The position numbers were made by a program, and so were the translations under genes. A stretch of 41,190 bases of DNA from Fen-549 sp050011315. GTDB taxonomy: Bacteria; Actinomycetota; Thermoleophilia; Gaiellales; Gaiellaceae. Shown piece by piece: positions 8,269 through 15,929 of the stretch; the stretch's first letter is position 1, and each line of letters starts with the position of its first letter. The stretch is from contig JBEKJI010000019.1 in NCBI GenBank assembly GCA_050011315.1, forward strand, positions 1-41,190. Direction: 5' to 3'. The notes beneath the pieces were generated by a model, which ran no database searches, was not told the DNA's origin, and was given only the letters and a program-made list of their open reading frames with translations.

Positions 8269-9291
8269 CTATGCATCAACGATGACACGGCGCGCGCGGC
8301 GGCGATCGGAGCAGACGCCGCAGGTGATCTCGTAGTTGATCGTGTCGGCGATGCGCGCGTGCTCCTCGACGTGCACTCCGTCGCCGACGATGACAACCGG
8401 CGTGCCGACCAGAAGCTCGCGCTCGAGCGTGACGGCGAAGGAGTCCATCGAGATCGTCCCGACCACGGGCCGGCGCTCACCGTCGACGATGACCTCGGTT
8501 CCGGTCATGTCGCGGCGGAAGCCGTCGGCATAGCCCACGGGCACGAGCCCGATCCAGGTCGGTCCGCTCGCCGTGAAGCGGCGCCCGTAGCCCGTGCTCT
8601 CGCCCGGCTGGAGCAGCTTCACCTGGGCCAGGCGGCTCTCCCAGCGCAGCACCGGCTCGAGCCCGTCGCCGGCGGGATCCTCGCCGAAGGGAGAGAGGCC
8701 GTAGATCGCGATACCGCAGCGGGCGGCGTCGAAGAGCGCCTCGGGAAGGCGCAGGACGGCGGCGCTGTTGGCGATGTGACGGGTCAGATCGGCGTGGGGC
8801 TGGGTGAGCTCGCGGAAGCGCTCGACCTGCGCGCGCGCGAAGTCGAGGTCGCGGTCGGCGGTGGCGAGATGGCTCATCAGGCCGACGACATTCCGATCCG
8901 GGGCGGACAGAAGCTCCGAGAGGCCGAAACGCCCCATGCCGGTGTCGAGCTTGACGTGCACGCGCACGCCTTCGGGGATGTCCGCGTCCGCCACGGCGAT
9001 TTCCAATCCCGCCTCGCGAGCGCGCGCGACCTCGCCGGGAACAAGCGGCCCCATTACGAGGATGCGCGCGGTGGGGTACTCGGCGCGCATCTCCAGTCCC
9101 TCGGCGAGCGTGACGACGCAGAGTGCGCGAGCGCCGGCCCCGAGCGCCGCGCCGGCGACGTCCACCGCCCCGTGTCCGTAGCCGTCGGCCTTGACGACCG
9201 CCCACAGGGCGGCCCCATCGAGTGCGCCGATCAGGCGCTTGACGTTGCGGCGAACGGCGCCGAGATCGATCGTGAGCTCGGAGCGGTGCAT
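8269..9291 (-). CDS. alr: Alanine racemase
   Basis: A PLP-dependent fold-III racemase that converts L-alanine to D-alanine for peptidoglycan. In the 340-residue product the PLP lysine is Lys34 in VVKADGYGHG, the catalytic Tyr is Tyr235 in STGYGRRF, and PVGYADGF and GTISMDSF follow at their usual places. An in-frame upstream ATG would add 33 residues, but the ATG at 9289-9291 places the conserved MHRSELTIDLGAVRRN at the N-terminus, as in the family. No strong ribosome-binding site is visible. The protein is slightly shorter than typical (about 360-380) and ends in RRARRVIVDA. It lies between nnrD and cca on the minus strand, a neighbourhood common in actinobacteria. Confidence 0.93.
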   Translation of the reverse strand: MHRSELTIDLGAVRRNVKRLIGALDGAALWAVVKADGYGHGAVDVAGAALGAGARALCVVTLAEGLEMRAEYPTARILVMGPLVPGEVARAREAGLEIAVADADIPEGVRVHVKLDTGMGRFGLSELLSAPDRNVVGLMSHLATADRDLDFARAQVERFRELTQPHADLTRHIANSAAVLRLPEALFDAARCGIAIYGLSPFGEDPAGDGLEPVLRWESRLAQVKLLQPGESTGYGRRFTASGPTWIGLVPVGYADGFRRDMTGTEVIVDGERRPVVGTISMDSFAVTLERELLVGTPVVIVGDGVHVEEHARIADTINYEITCGVCSDRRRARRVIVDA

Positions 9292-9383
9292 CGCTTCATC
9301 GTAGAAGGACTGACGTGCTCGCGCTCTGCTTCTGTCGAGCTGTCTGCAACGATGGCCGGCGCCGATCCGCTGAAAGGAATCGT

Positions 9384-9458
9384 GTGCCAAGCGAAGTTCT
9401 GGTCGCCTACGCGACGAAGTACGGCTCGACCGCCGAGCTCGCCGCGGCGATTGGCACG
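9384..9458 (+). pseudogene. Flavodoxin-domain remnant (N-terminal codons only)
   Basis: In the alr-nnrD gap the plus strand has AAAGGA, then five bases, then a GTG start encoding VPSEVLVAYATKYGSTAELA followed by AAIG. This is the FMN-binding first strand and loop of flavodoxin-like proteins (VLVAYATKYGSTAE), as found in protoporphyrinogen oxidase HemG-type and other flavodoxin-domain proteins. The similarity stops after about 24 codons, and the reading frame then runs antisense into nnrD. I therefore read it as the 5' end of a gene whose remainder was lost. Confidence 0.65.
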
Positions 9459-9507
9459 CGATCGAAGTATGGGCGGTCGGTCTTCTCGATCTACTTAGAG
9501 AGAGGAT

Positions 9508-10926
9508 CTAGCGCTCTCGCGAGATCGCCAACGGCAGCGATCGGAGCAGATCGCCGGCGACTACGCCTGTCTGCGGCTCGATCAGCTGCGCGGCCCGGCC
9601 GTGAGCGACGGCGGCTGCCGCGGCAGCCAGCCCGGGCTCGAGGTCCTTGGCCAGGAAGGTGGCGATGACGCCCGTGAGGACATCGCCCGAGCCGGCAGTG
9701 GCGAGGGCCGGAGTTCCCTCCTCGCAGATGAGCACCTCGCCCGAGGGCGAAGCAACGATCGTGTCGGCACCCTTGAGCAGCGTTACGGCCGAGAAGCGCT
9801 CGGCGCACTCGCGGGCGGCGGCCAGGCGATGGGCGTTCACCCAGGCCGACTCCTTGCCGAGCAGGCGCGCCAGCTCGCCCGCGTGCGGAGTCAGCACGAC
9901 CGGCGAGCGCCACTTGCCCGGCTTCAGCTCGAACAGGGCGTCGGCGTCCACGACCGCCGGCAGCGTCGTTCGCTTGAGCAGCTCGCGCACGAACTCCCGC
10001 GTCCCCTGAGAGCGCCCGATCCCCGGGCCGAGCGCCAGTGCCTGTGCGCGCGACTCGAGCTCGGCGACGAGCTTCAGCGCCTCAACCGTCAGGTGCCCGT
10101 TCTCGTCCTCGGGAGCCGGCCGCTTTACGGCTTCGAGCAGGCGCAGCTCGACCGGAGGAAGCAGCGAGCGCGGAACCACGACCGTGACGTAGCCGGCATC
10201 GGCGCGGAAGGCTGCCTCACCGGCCAGACAGACGGCGCCGGAGAAACCCGGCGAGCCGCCGACAACCAGCACCGAGCCGGCGCTGAACTTCGTGTCTCCC
10301 TCCTGCTTGCGCGGCACGAGCCCGAGAATCCCAGGCGTCGCCAGTCGGCAGGCGGTCTCGCCGCCCGAGAGACCGATGTCGGCGATCTCGAGCTCGCCCC
10401 GGTGGAAGCGGCCCGGCGCCACGACGTGCCCGGCCTTGCGAGCGTAGAAGGTGACGGTCAGAGCCGCCTTCACGGCCGAACCTGCGATCTCGCCCGTCGA
10501 GGCGTCGACGCCGGAGGCGATGTCAACCGAGACGATCGGCACGCCGACGGAGTTCATCTGCTCGATCAGGGCGGCGGCATCGGCGCGCGGCTCACCGGAG
10601 AAGCCCGTGCCGAAGAGCGCGTCGACGATGACGTCAGGGCTGCCGAGCTCCCTCTCGTCTCCCTTCGCCTCGACCACCAGCACCTCCCGACCCTGGGCGC
10701 GCAGCACATCGACCGCAACCAGCCCGTCGCCGCCGTTCGAGCCGCCACCGCAGACGACGGTGAACGCACGCGCTTCGGGGAAGCGGCGCATCGCCGCCTC
10801 GGCCGTGGCCGTGCCTGCTTTGACCATCAGCTCGCGCATCGAGTCGGGATAGCCGGGGAAGGTTTCCTCGACCGCCCGCATCTCGGCGGATGTGAAGAGG
10901 GGCTCGAAGGCCGGCCTGCCGCTCAC
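9508..10926 (-). CDS. nnrD: Bifunctional NAD(P)H-hydrate epimerase / ADP-dependent NAD(P)H-hydrate dehydratase
   Basis: A fused repair enzyme of 472 residues for hydrated NAD(P)H. The N-terminal YjeF_N epimerase half (about 1-210) contains VVCGGGSNGGDGLVAV and DALFGTGFSGEP. The C-terminal ribokinase-like dehydratase half (about 225-465) has VVGGSPGFSGA, ALGPGIG, LTPHAGELARLL and the catalytic loop ATAGSGDVLTG. The epimerase converts R to S hydrates and the dehydratase restores NAD(P)H using ADP. The start is the GTG at 10924-10926, which overlaps the acpS stop by four bases (GTGA); a longer in-frame reading would cover acpS and lacks family similarity. The acpS-nnr-alr order is a conserved actinobacterial arrangement. 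Confidence 0.92.
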   Translation of the reverse strand: MSGRPAFEPLFTSAEMRAVEETFPGYPDSMRELMVKAGTATAEAAMRRFPEARAFTVVCGGGSNGGDGLVAVDVLRAQGREVLVVEAKGDERELGSPDVIVDALFGTGFSGEPRADAAALIEQMNSVGVPIVSVDIASGVDASTGEIAGSAVKAALTVTFYARKAGHVVAPGRFHRGELEIADIGLSGGETACRLATPGILGLVPRKQEGDTKFSAGSVLVVGGSPGFSGAVCLAGEAAFRADAGYVTVVVPRSLLPPVELRLLEAVKRPAPEDENGHLTVEALKLVAELESRAQALALGPGIGRSQGTREFVRELLKRTTLPAVVDADALFELKPGKWRSPVVLTPHAGELARLLGKESAWVNAHRLAAARECAERFSAVTLLKGADTIVASPSGEVLICEEGTPALATAGSGDVLTGVIATFLAKDLEPGLAAAAAAVAHGRAAQLIEPQTGVVAGDLLRSLPLAISRER

Positions 10927-11306
10927 TCGGACTCCTCCAACCGTACGATCGCAACTGCCGCAGCCATCCCCTTGGAGTGCGTCATCGAAACGTCGATCTC
11001 GCCGGCTCTCATCCGCTCTGCCCACGCTTTTGTCTTCCCCGCAAGCGAGATGGCCGGACGCGGGCGCCCGACGATCTCGATCTCCTTCCAGGTGAAGCGC
11101 ACGCCGCAGCCGAGCGCCTTGCCGACGGCCTCCTTGCCCGCGAACCGAGCCGCGTAGCTCTCGGCCGGGTTGGCGCGCGAGTCGCAGTAGGAGCGCTCGG
11201 TCTCGGTGAAGCAGCGCTCGCGGAAGCGAGGGCGCGCGAGCGCAGAGCGAATCCGCTCGATCTCGATCAGATCGAGGCCCAGCCTCAGCGCTGCGTCGCC
11301 AGCCAT
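10923..11306 (-). CDS. acpS: Holo-[acyl-carrier-protein] synthase
   Basis: A 127-residue phosphopantetheinyl transferase that moves 4'-phosphopantetheine from CoA to the acyl carrier protein. The conserved metal-binding N-terminus is LGLDLIEIERI (Asp12), followed by RCFTETERSYC, the catalytic FAGKEAVGKAL (about 55-65), and SMTHSKGMAAAVAI near the C-terminus. Length and motif spacing are normal for AcpS. The ATG at 11304-11306 overlaps the end of the upstream HAD gene by 22 bases. No ribosome-binding site is evident, so coupling to the upstream gene is likely. The downstream nnrD starts in its stop codon. Confidence 0.92.
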   Translation of the reverse strand: MAGDAALRLGLDLIEIERIRSALARPRFRERCFTETERSYCDSRANPAESYAARFAGKEAVGKALGCGVRFTWKEIEIVGRPRPAISLAGKTKAWAERMRAGEIDVSMTHSKGMAAAVAIVRLEESE

Positions 11307-12139
11307 TCGGGGAGGTCCGCGATCGATGAGAGGAGAACGGTCGGGCGAACGCCGGAGCGATCGAACGTGTCGGGCCGGAACTTGCCCGTGCGCACGAGCA
11401 CGGTCGGGATGCCGTGCAGCTGCGCGCCGCGGATGTCCGACTCGATGTCGTCGCCCACCATCCAGGCCTGGCCGGGATCGGAGTCGAGCGCCTCGAGCGC
11501 GGCGGCGAAGAAGGCGGAGCTCGGCTTGCCGAGCGTGGTGGCGTGTGTCCCGGCGGCGTACTCGAGCCCGGCGACGAAAGCGCCAGAGTCGAGCAGTGGC
11601 CCGTGCTTGGTCTGCCACCAGCGGTTCTTGTGCAGGCAGTAGAGCTCGGCGCCGGCCTCGAGCTCGGCGAAAGCGCGGGCGAGGTTCATGTACGAGAAGA
11701 CCCTTCCGGTCTCCTCGGTCTCGTCGGCGCCGCCGAGAAGCACTGCGTCGGCGCCCTCTCCTACCAGCTCGATTCCCTCCAGATCCTCGACAATCGCCGA
11801 CATGGTTAGCGCCAGTACGCGCCGGCCGGCCAGCGCCCGTGCGGCCGTCCGCGGCGTCGTCTGCAGCTCCTGCTCGTCGATCTCGAAGCCGGTCGCGCGC
11901 AGAGCCTCGGTCAGCCGGGCCCGCGGACAGGTGGTGTTGTTGGTCAGGAAGCGAAGACGGTGACCGGCCTCCCGCAGACGGCGAACGGCGCCAGCGGCGC
12001 CGGGAATCGGCTCGTTGGAGACGTGCAGTACACCGTCGATGTCGATCAGGATGGCGGCCACGAGAGCGAGTCTATTGGTACAGGATGAAAAACGGGGGCC
12101 GGCGAGCCGCCGTGCCGAAGAGGATTTCTCCGCCTCCAC
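11285..12139 (-). CDS. HAD-superfamily subfamily IIA hydrolase
   Basis: A phosphatase-like HAD hydrolase. Motif I is LIDIDGVLHV (Asp33 and Asp35 in the 284-residue form), motif II is FLTNNTTCPRARL, motif III includes LGKPSSAFF, and motif IV is MVGDDIESDIRGA. The large C2 cap between motifs II and III defines subfamily IIA (NagD/phosphoglycolate-phosphatase-like, HDHD2-like). The GTG at 12137-12139 has an excellent AAGGAG six bases upstream. A second GTG at 12059-12061 would start right before the first beta-strand but has no such site. The 26 extra N-terminal residues are unusual for the family, so the start is open. The substrate is not predictable. Confidence 0.85.
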   Translation of the reverse strand: MEAEKSSSARRLAGPRFSSCTNRLALVAAILIDIDGVLHVSNEPIPGAAGAVRRLREAGHRLRFLTNNTTCPRARLTEALRATGFEIDEQELQTTPRTAARALAGRRVLALTMSAIVEDLEGIELVGEGADAVLLGGADETEETGRVFSYMNLARAFAELEAGAELYCLHKNRWWQTKHGPLLDSGAFVAGLEYAAGTHATTLGKPSSAFFAAALEALDSDPGQAWMVGDDIESDIRGAQLHGIPTVLVRTGKFRPDTFDRSGVRPTVLLSSIADLPEWLATQR

Positions 12140-12175
12140 GCTCGACTCCTTGCTCGAGCCCGGCGAATTTCATTC

Positions 12176-12596
12176 CTAACTAGTCTGCCTGGCCTTCTCT
12201 GCGCCCTTCTCGGTTTGGCCGAAACGCTCGCCGGCTTCGCTGACCAAGCCGGCTGCGATCATCTCGCGGAGCCCGCTGCGAACGAGATAGAGAGGCATTC
12301 CGATCTTTGCGGCCACCTCCGCCGCGGTCATTTCCGTCTGCAAAGCCTCGAGCATCCTCCGGCCCGAGCCGCTCAGCGCCTCGCTTCTGCAGCTCCGGGT
12401 AGATCTCGGCGAAGGCCATGAACTCGGTCGTACACACGGGCGTGAAGTCGGCCGGACGAGAAAACAAGGTCAGCCAGCTGCCCTCGAAGTCCGAGAGCCG
12501 AAGTGGGCCGTGGGTCGTAACGGCTTCGAAGGCGGGAGCCGGCTCGTTCAGGCGCGGAAGCCCGACCCGAGCTTCCGCGGGCTCGATGACTGTCAT
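12176..12596 (-). pseudogene. Truncated 1-Cys-type peroxiredoxin running into an out-of-frame winged-helix module
   Basis: From ATG 12594-12596 (AGGAAGT upstream) the frame encodes a peroxiredoxin N-terminus: PAPAFEAVTTHGPLRLSDFEG, then FSRPADFTPVCTTEFMAFAE with the peroxidatic Cys in TPVCTTE, up to EIYPELQKRG at about residue 75. There the family similarity stops, while normal members continue for about 140 residues. In another frame, 12176-12355 (ATG 12353-12355) encodes a complete-looking 59-residue winged-helix domain: MTAAEVAAKIGMPLYLVRSG, LREMIAAGLVSEAGERF and QTEKGAEKA. GGAGG touches that ATG directly, which is poor spacing. I read the locus as a deletion or fusion followed by a frameshift. 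The winged-helix part might still be translated. Confidence 0.65.
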
Positions 12597-12828
12597 GAGG
12601 TACTTCCTGTGTCGTCCCCCGCGGTCTCTCCGGCCGCTTGTACCCGGCGCTTCGGCGTCGCCGTACTGGTTTCCGCGTTTCCGTCGCGGAGTCTGTCGAA
12701 ACATCAATGAATCTGGGTGGGGCGACGCGGTTCTGATATCCGCCAGGTAGCGCCAGTACCCCGGTCTCGAGCGCACCGCACGCCTATCGAATCGCCGGCG
12801 TGAAACGGGCAGGAGCGGCCGGCGCAAG

Positions 12829-13908
12829 TCAGCGAGAGTACGCTTGCGACCGGCCCGCCTCGGTATCCGAGGGCGGCAACCAGGAGGGTGGCGTCAACTC
12901 GAGAGCGAGCGACAGACCGGCGACCCGCGGCTCGTAACGGGCGCGGAGCTCGCTCAAACGAGGCTCGACCTCCTCCTTTGCTCTCAGATCGAACCCGCTA
13001 CGTGCGGCGAGCTCCCAGAGAGCGGCAAAGTCCGCGCTGCTCAAACGTGACGGCTCGCCGTGCCCGGCCTTGGCGCGCAGCACGTGCGAGACGTCGGCGA
13101 GTGCATGCCGACCGATCGAGAAGGTGATCTCCGCCGCCTCGATCTCGGCTTGTTGCGGTGCCGCAGCAAGCGAGAAGGCACAAGCGTCGAGGACGGTCGT
13201 CAACGCAGCGAGCCAGTTCTGACCGACGTGCTGCGAGCGGAAATAGGCGAGGGCCGGATAGGAGAGATGGGTCTCCATCAGCTCGGCCGCCCATTCCTCC
13301 CATTCGGCCAGATAGAGGTCGAGATCGGGCCAGCCTCCACGCCGGCCCGAACGCACGAGAAGCGCTCCGGCTGACGGCGGCGTTCCGGCGCGTGGCGCCA
13401 GCTGCGCGACCGTCACTTCGCGGCGTGAATACGCCTGGTAGATCGCCGGCAGGTAACCGATCGCGACGAAGAGCACACCAAACCCGCAGGCCGCCTCGCC
13501 GAGAAAGAGTCCGCGAGCCAGCCCGGTCGAGGGTGAGAGTTGCATCGAGGCGCTCAGGAATCCTCCGGCGCTGAAGAAGAGATCGTCGTCGAACCCGCCG
13601 GCGGCTCCGCGCACCACGTGAGATCCGCCGGCCCACTGCAGGAGGGCGAAGCCGAAGATCAGAGCGAACGCCCAGAGGCCGATGGCGAAGAGCAAGAGCA
13701 GCGGCCCGTAGAAGCCGAGCATGGTGTCGCCGGATCGCGCCGGCAAACGACGCGCGACCGAGCGCCAAACGCGCCAGCCGGCGACGAGAATCAGGCGCGC
13801 GATGCGCGGTTCGTGTTTGACGCGGCGCGGGAGTATGAAGGCGAAGAAGAATTCCGCCAGCGTGAGAGCGATTACGGTGGCGCCTGCCAGAGCGGCGAGG
13901 ACGTGCAC
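12829..13908 (-). CDS. Potassium-channel-like membrane protein without a recognisable selectivity filter
   Basis: A 359-residue membrane protein with hydrophobic segments near residues 5-27, 64-92, 108-125 and 130-158, followed by a soluble C-terminal half. The layout (paired helices around a pore-loop-like stretch, then HLSYPALAYFRSQH and LAALTTVLDACAFSL) resembles actinobacterial two-helix ion-channel-domain proteins. Where those have a T-x-G-Y-G-D filter, this protein has FFSAGGFLSASMQLSPSTG, so conduction of potassium is doubtful. The C-terminal helical region (IEAAEITFSIGRHALADVSHV) is conserved in such proteins, but its role is unknown. It starts 55 bases after glmS and probably belongs to the same transcript. 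Confidence 0.65.
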   Translation of the reverse strand: MHVLAALAGATVIALTLAEFFFAFILPRRVKHEPRIARLILVAGWRVWRSVARRLPARSGDTMLGFYGPLLLLFAIGLWAFALIFGFALLQWAGGSHVVRGAAGGFDDDLFFSAGGFLSASMQLSPSTGLARGLFLGEAACGFGVLFVAIGYLPAIYQAYSRREVTVAQLAPRAGTPPSAGALLVRSGRRGGWPDLDLYLAEWEEWAAELMETHLSYPALAYFRSQHVGQNWLAALTTVLDACAFSLAAAPQQAEIEAAEITFSIGRHALADVSHVLRAKAGHGEPSRLSSADFAALWELAARSGFDLRAKEEVEPRLSELRARYEPRVAGLSLALELTPPSWLPPSDTEAGRSQAYSR

Positions 13909-13963
13909 GCGCTCAGACTCCCAGCGGCCAGACGTGGCGGGTCGTCATCCCGGAACGGAACTC

Positions 13964-15808
13964 CTACTCGACGGTGACGGTCTTGGCCAGGTTCCGCGGC
14001 TGGTCGACGTTGAGGCCGCGAAGGCGGGCGATGCGATAGGCGAGGAGCTGCAGCGGTAATACGGCCAGCACCGCCTGCAGGAACTCGTTCGTCTTGGGGA
14101 CGTAGATGACGTCGTCGGCGTGGTGCTGGATGTCCTCGTTGCCGTCGGTGGCGATGGCGATCACCTGGGCGCCGCGGGCGCGCGTCTCCTGGATGTTGGA
14201 GACGACCTTGTCGTAGACGTGCGAGTCGGTGGCAATGCAAACGACGGGGGTCTCCGAGTCGAGCAGCGCGATCGGGCCGTGCTTCATCTCGCCGGCCGAG
14301 TAGGCCTCGGTTGGGATGTAGGAGATCTCCTTCAGCTTGAGCGCGCCCTCGAGGCAGATGGGCAGGCCGATGTTGCGCCCGAGGTAGAGGAAGAAGGGCT
14401 TGTCGAAGTGGCGCTCGGCGATATCCTCGATCGGATGGACTCCGTCGTCGGCGTCCTGCAGGAACTGGGCGATCTTCTCGGGCAGTAGTTGCACCTCGGC
14501 GATCAGCGACTGGATCTCCTCCTCGGGCAACGTCTCGCGCACCTGCGCCAGCTTGAGCGCGATCAGGTAGAGCAGCGCGATCTGGGCAGTGAAGGTCTTG
14601 GATGCGGCGACTCCCATCTCCAGGCCGGCGCGCGTGTAGAGGACCGAGTCGACCTCGCGCGTGATCTGAGCGCCCATCATGTTCGTGATCGCCATCGTGC
14701 GCGCGCCGCACTGACGCGCCAGCGTCATGGCATCGATCGTGTCGCGCGTCTCGCCCGACTGCGAGATACCGATCACGAGCGTGTTCTTGTCGAGCACCGG
14801 ATTCCGGTAGCGCCACTCGCTGGCGATATCGTGTTCGACCGGCACGCGCGCCCACTCCTCGATCACGTAGCGGCCGGCGACACCGGCGTGATAGGCGGTT
14901 CCGCAGGCGAGGATGACGATCCGGCGCAGGTTGCGCAGCTCGTCGTCGGAGAGTCCGAGCCCCTCGAGAGTGAGCTTGCCGTAGCGGATGCGCTCGGCGA
15001 GCGTCTCGCGCACCGCGGTCGCCTGCTCATAGATCTCCTTGAGCATGAAGGTCTCGTAGCCGCCCTTCTCGGCCTGCTCCTCGTCCCAGTCGATCACGAT
15101 CGTGTCGTGCTCGACCGAGGGATTCCCGTCGAGCGCGCTCGAGTAGGTGACGCCGTTCGGGGTGACAACGGCGATGTCGCCGTCGTCGGGAAACTGGACG
15201 TTGCGAGTCTCGGACAGGAAGGCGACCGTGTTCGAGGCGATGAAGCCCTCGTCCTCGCCAACCCCGATCACGAGCGGGCACTGCCGCCTGGTTCCGACGA
15301 TTAGCTCGGGGTTGTCGCGGTGGATGACGACGAACGCGAAGTGACCCTCGAGTTCCCGGTAGGTGAGCCGCACAGCTTCGGCGAGATCGCCGTCGTAGTG
15401 GCTCTCGATCAGGTGCGCGACGGTCTCGGCGTCGGTCTCGGTCGTGAAGACGTGACCGTCTTCGACCAGGGTGGCACGCAGCTCGCGGTAGTTCTCGATG
15501 ATGCCGTTGAGGACGACCGCTATCTCGCGCTCGTCGCAGCCGGTGAGCGGGTGAGCGTTCTCGACCACGACCTTGCCGTGCGTGGCCCAGCGGGTGTGCC
15601 CGAGCCCGTGCGTGGACTCGGAGCCGTTGCTTTCGGCGGCCTCGATCAGGTGCTGAAGGTTCCCGACCGCTCGGATGTAGTCGAGCCCGTCCTCCTCGCG
15701 CAGCACGATCCCGGCCGAGTCGTAGCCGCGGTACTCGAGGCGTTGTAGTGCACGAAGGAGAAGCGGTTTACAGGCTCTGTTACCGACGTATCCGATGATC
15801 CCGCACAC
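13964..15808 (-). CDS. glmS: Glutamine-fructose-6-phosphate aminotransferase (isomerizing)
   Basis: This 614-residue enzyme makes glucosamine-6-phosphate from fructose-6-phosphate and glutamine, the entry to amino-sugar and peptidoglycan synthesis. The N-terminal Cys2 nucleophile (MCGIIGYVG), LEYRGYDSAGI, GHTRWATHG and NGIIENY mark the glutaminase domain. Two SIS domains follow, with ACGTAYHAG and GISQSGETRDT in the first, LEGALKLKEISY in the second, and the conserved C-terminus DQPRNLAKTVTVE. The start is GTG at 15806-15808 with AAGGAG six bases upstream. The 121-base gap to glmM holds a run of six T on the transcribed sense strand (about 15894-15899), but I see no convincing glmS ribozyme or strong terminator stem. 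Confidence 0.97.
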   Translation of the reverse strand: MCGIIGYVGNRACKPLLLRALQRLEYRGYDSAGIVLREEDGLDYIRAVGNLQHLIEAAESNGSESTHGLGHTRWATHGKVVVENAHPLTGCDEREIAVVLNGIIENYRELRATLVEDGHVFTTETDAETVAHLIESHYDGDLAEAVRLTYRELEGHFAFVVIHRDNPELIVGTRRQCPLVIGVGEDEGFIASNTVAFLSETRNVQFPDDGDIAVVTPNGVTYSSALDGNPSVEHDTIVIDWDEEQAEKGGYETFMLKEIYEQATAVRETLAERIRYGKLTLEGLGLSDDELRNLRRIVILACGTAYHAGVAGRYVIEEWARVPVEHDIASEWRYRNPVLDKNTLVIGISQSGETRDTIDAMTLARQCGARTMAITNMMGAQITREVDSVLYTRAGLEMGVAASKTFTAQIALLYLIALKLAQVRETLPEEEIQSLIAEVQLLPEKIAQFLQDADDGVHPIEDIAERHFDKPFFLYLGRNIGLPICLEGALKLKEISYIPTEAYSAGEMKHGPIALLDSETPVVCIATDSHVYDKVVSNIQETRARGAQVIAIATDGNEDIQHHADDVIYVPKTNEFLQAVLAVLPLQLLAYRIARLRGLNVDQPRNLAKTVTVE

Positions 15809-15929
15809 CTGGAGCTCCTTCCCGGCTTGTGGCGCTTACCAATCCCCAGAGTGACGTCTTCTACTCTTCGACAACAACCCCGAAATCCGTACTTAAAAAA
15901 CACAAAGCCCGGCTCCGTGGCCGCCCCGG

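Noticed and set aside
7747..9498. Long plus-strand open frame opposite cca and alr
   Set aside because: It is antisense to two well-supported enzymes, has biased composition and no recognisable domain; long antisense frames are expected in GC-rich DNA.
9601..11157. Plus-strand open frame opposite nnrD and acpS
   Set aside because: Shadow of two conserved genes; the low-complexity Arg/Ala/Asp-rich translation has no motif.
12072..12173. 33-codon minus-strand frame starting MKFAGLEQG between the winged-helix fragment and the HAD gene
   Set aside because: It overlaps the HAD start region, has no recognisable features and lacks good evidence of being translated.
15809..15929. glmS ribozyme/riboswitch upstream of glmS
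   Set aside because: The gap is only 121 bases and shows no recognisable glmS ribozyme core; only a T6 run was seen.
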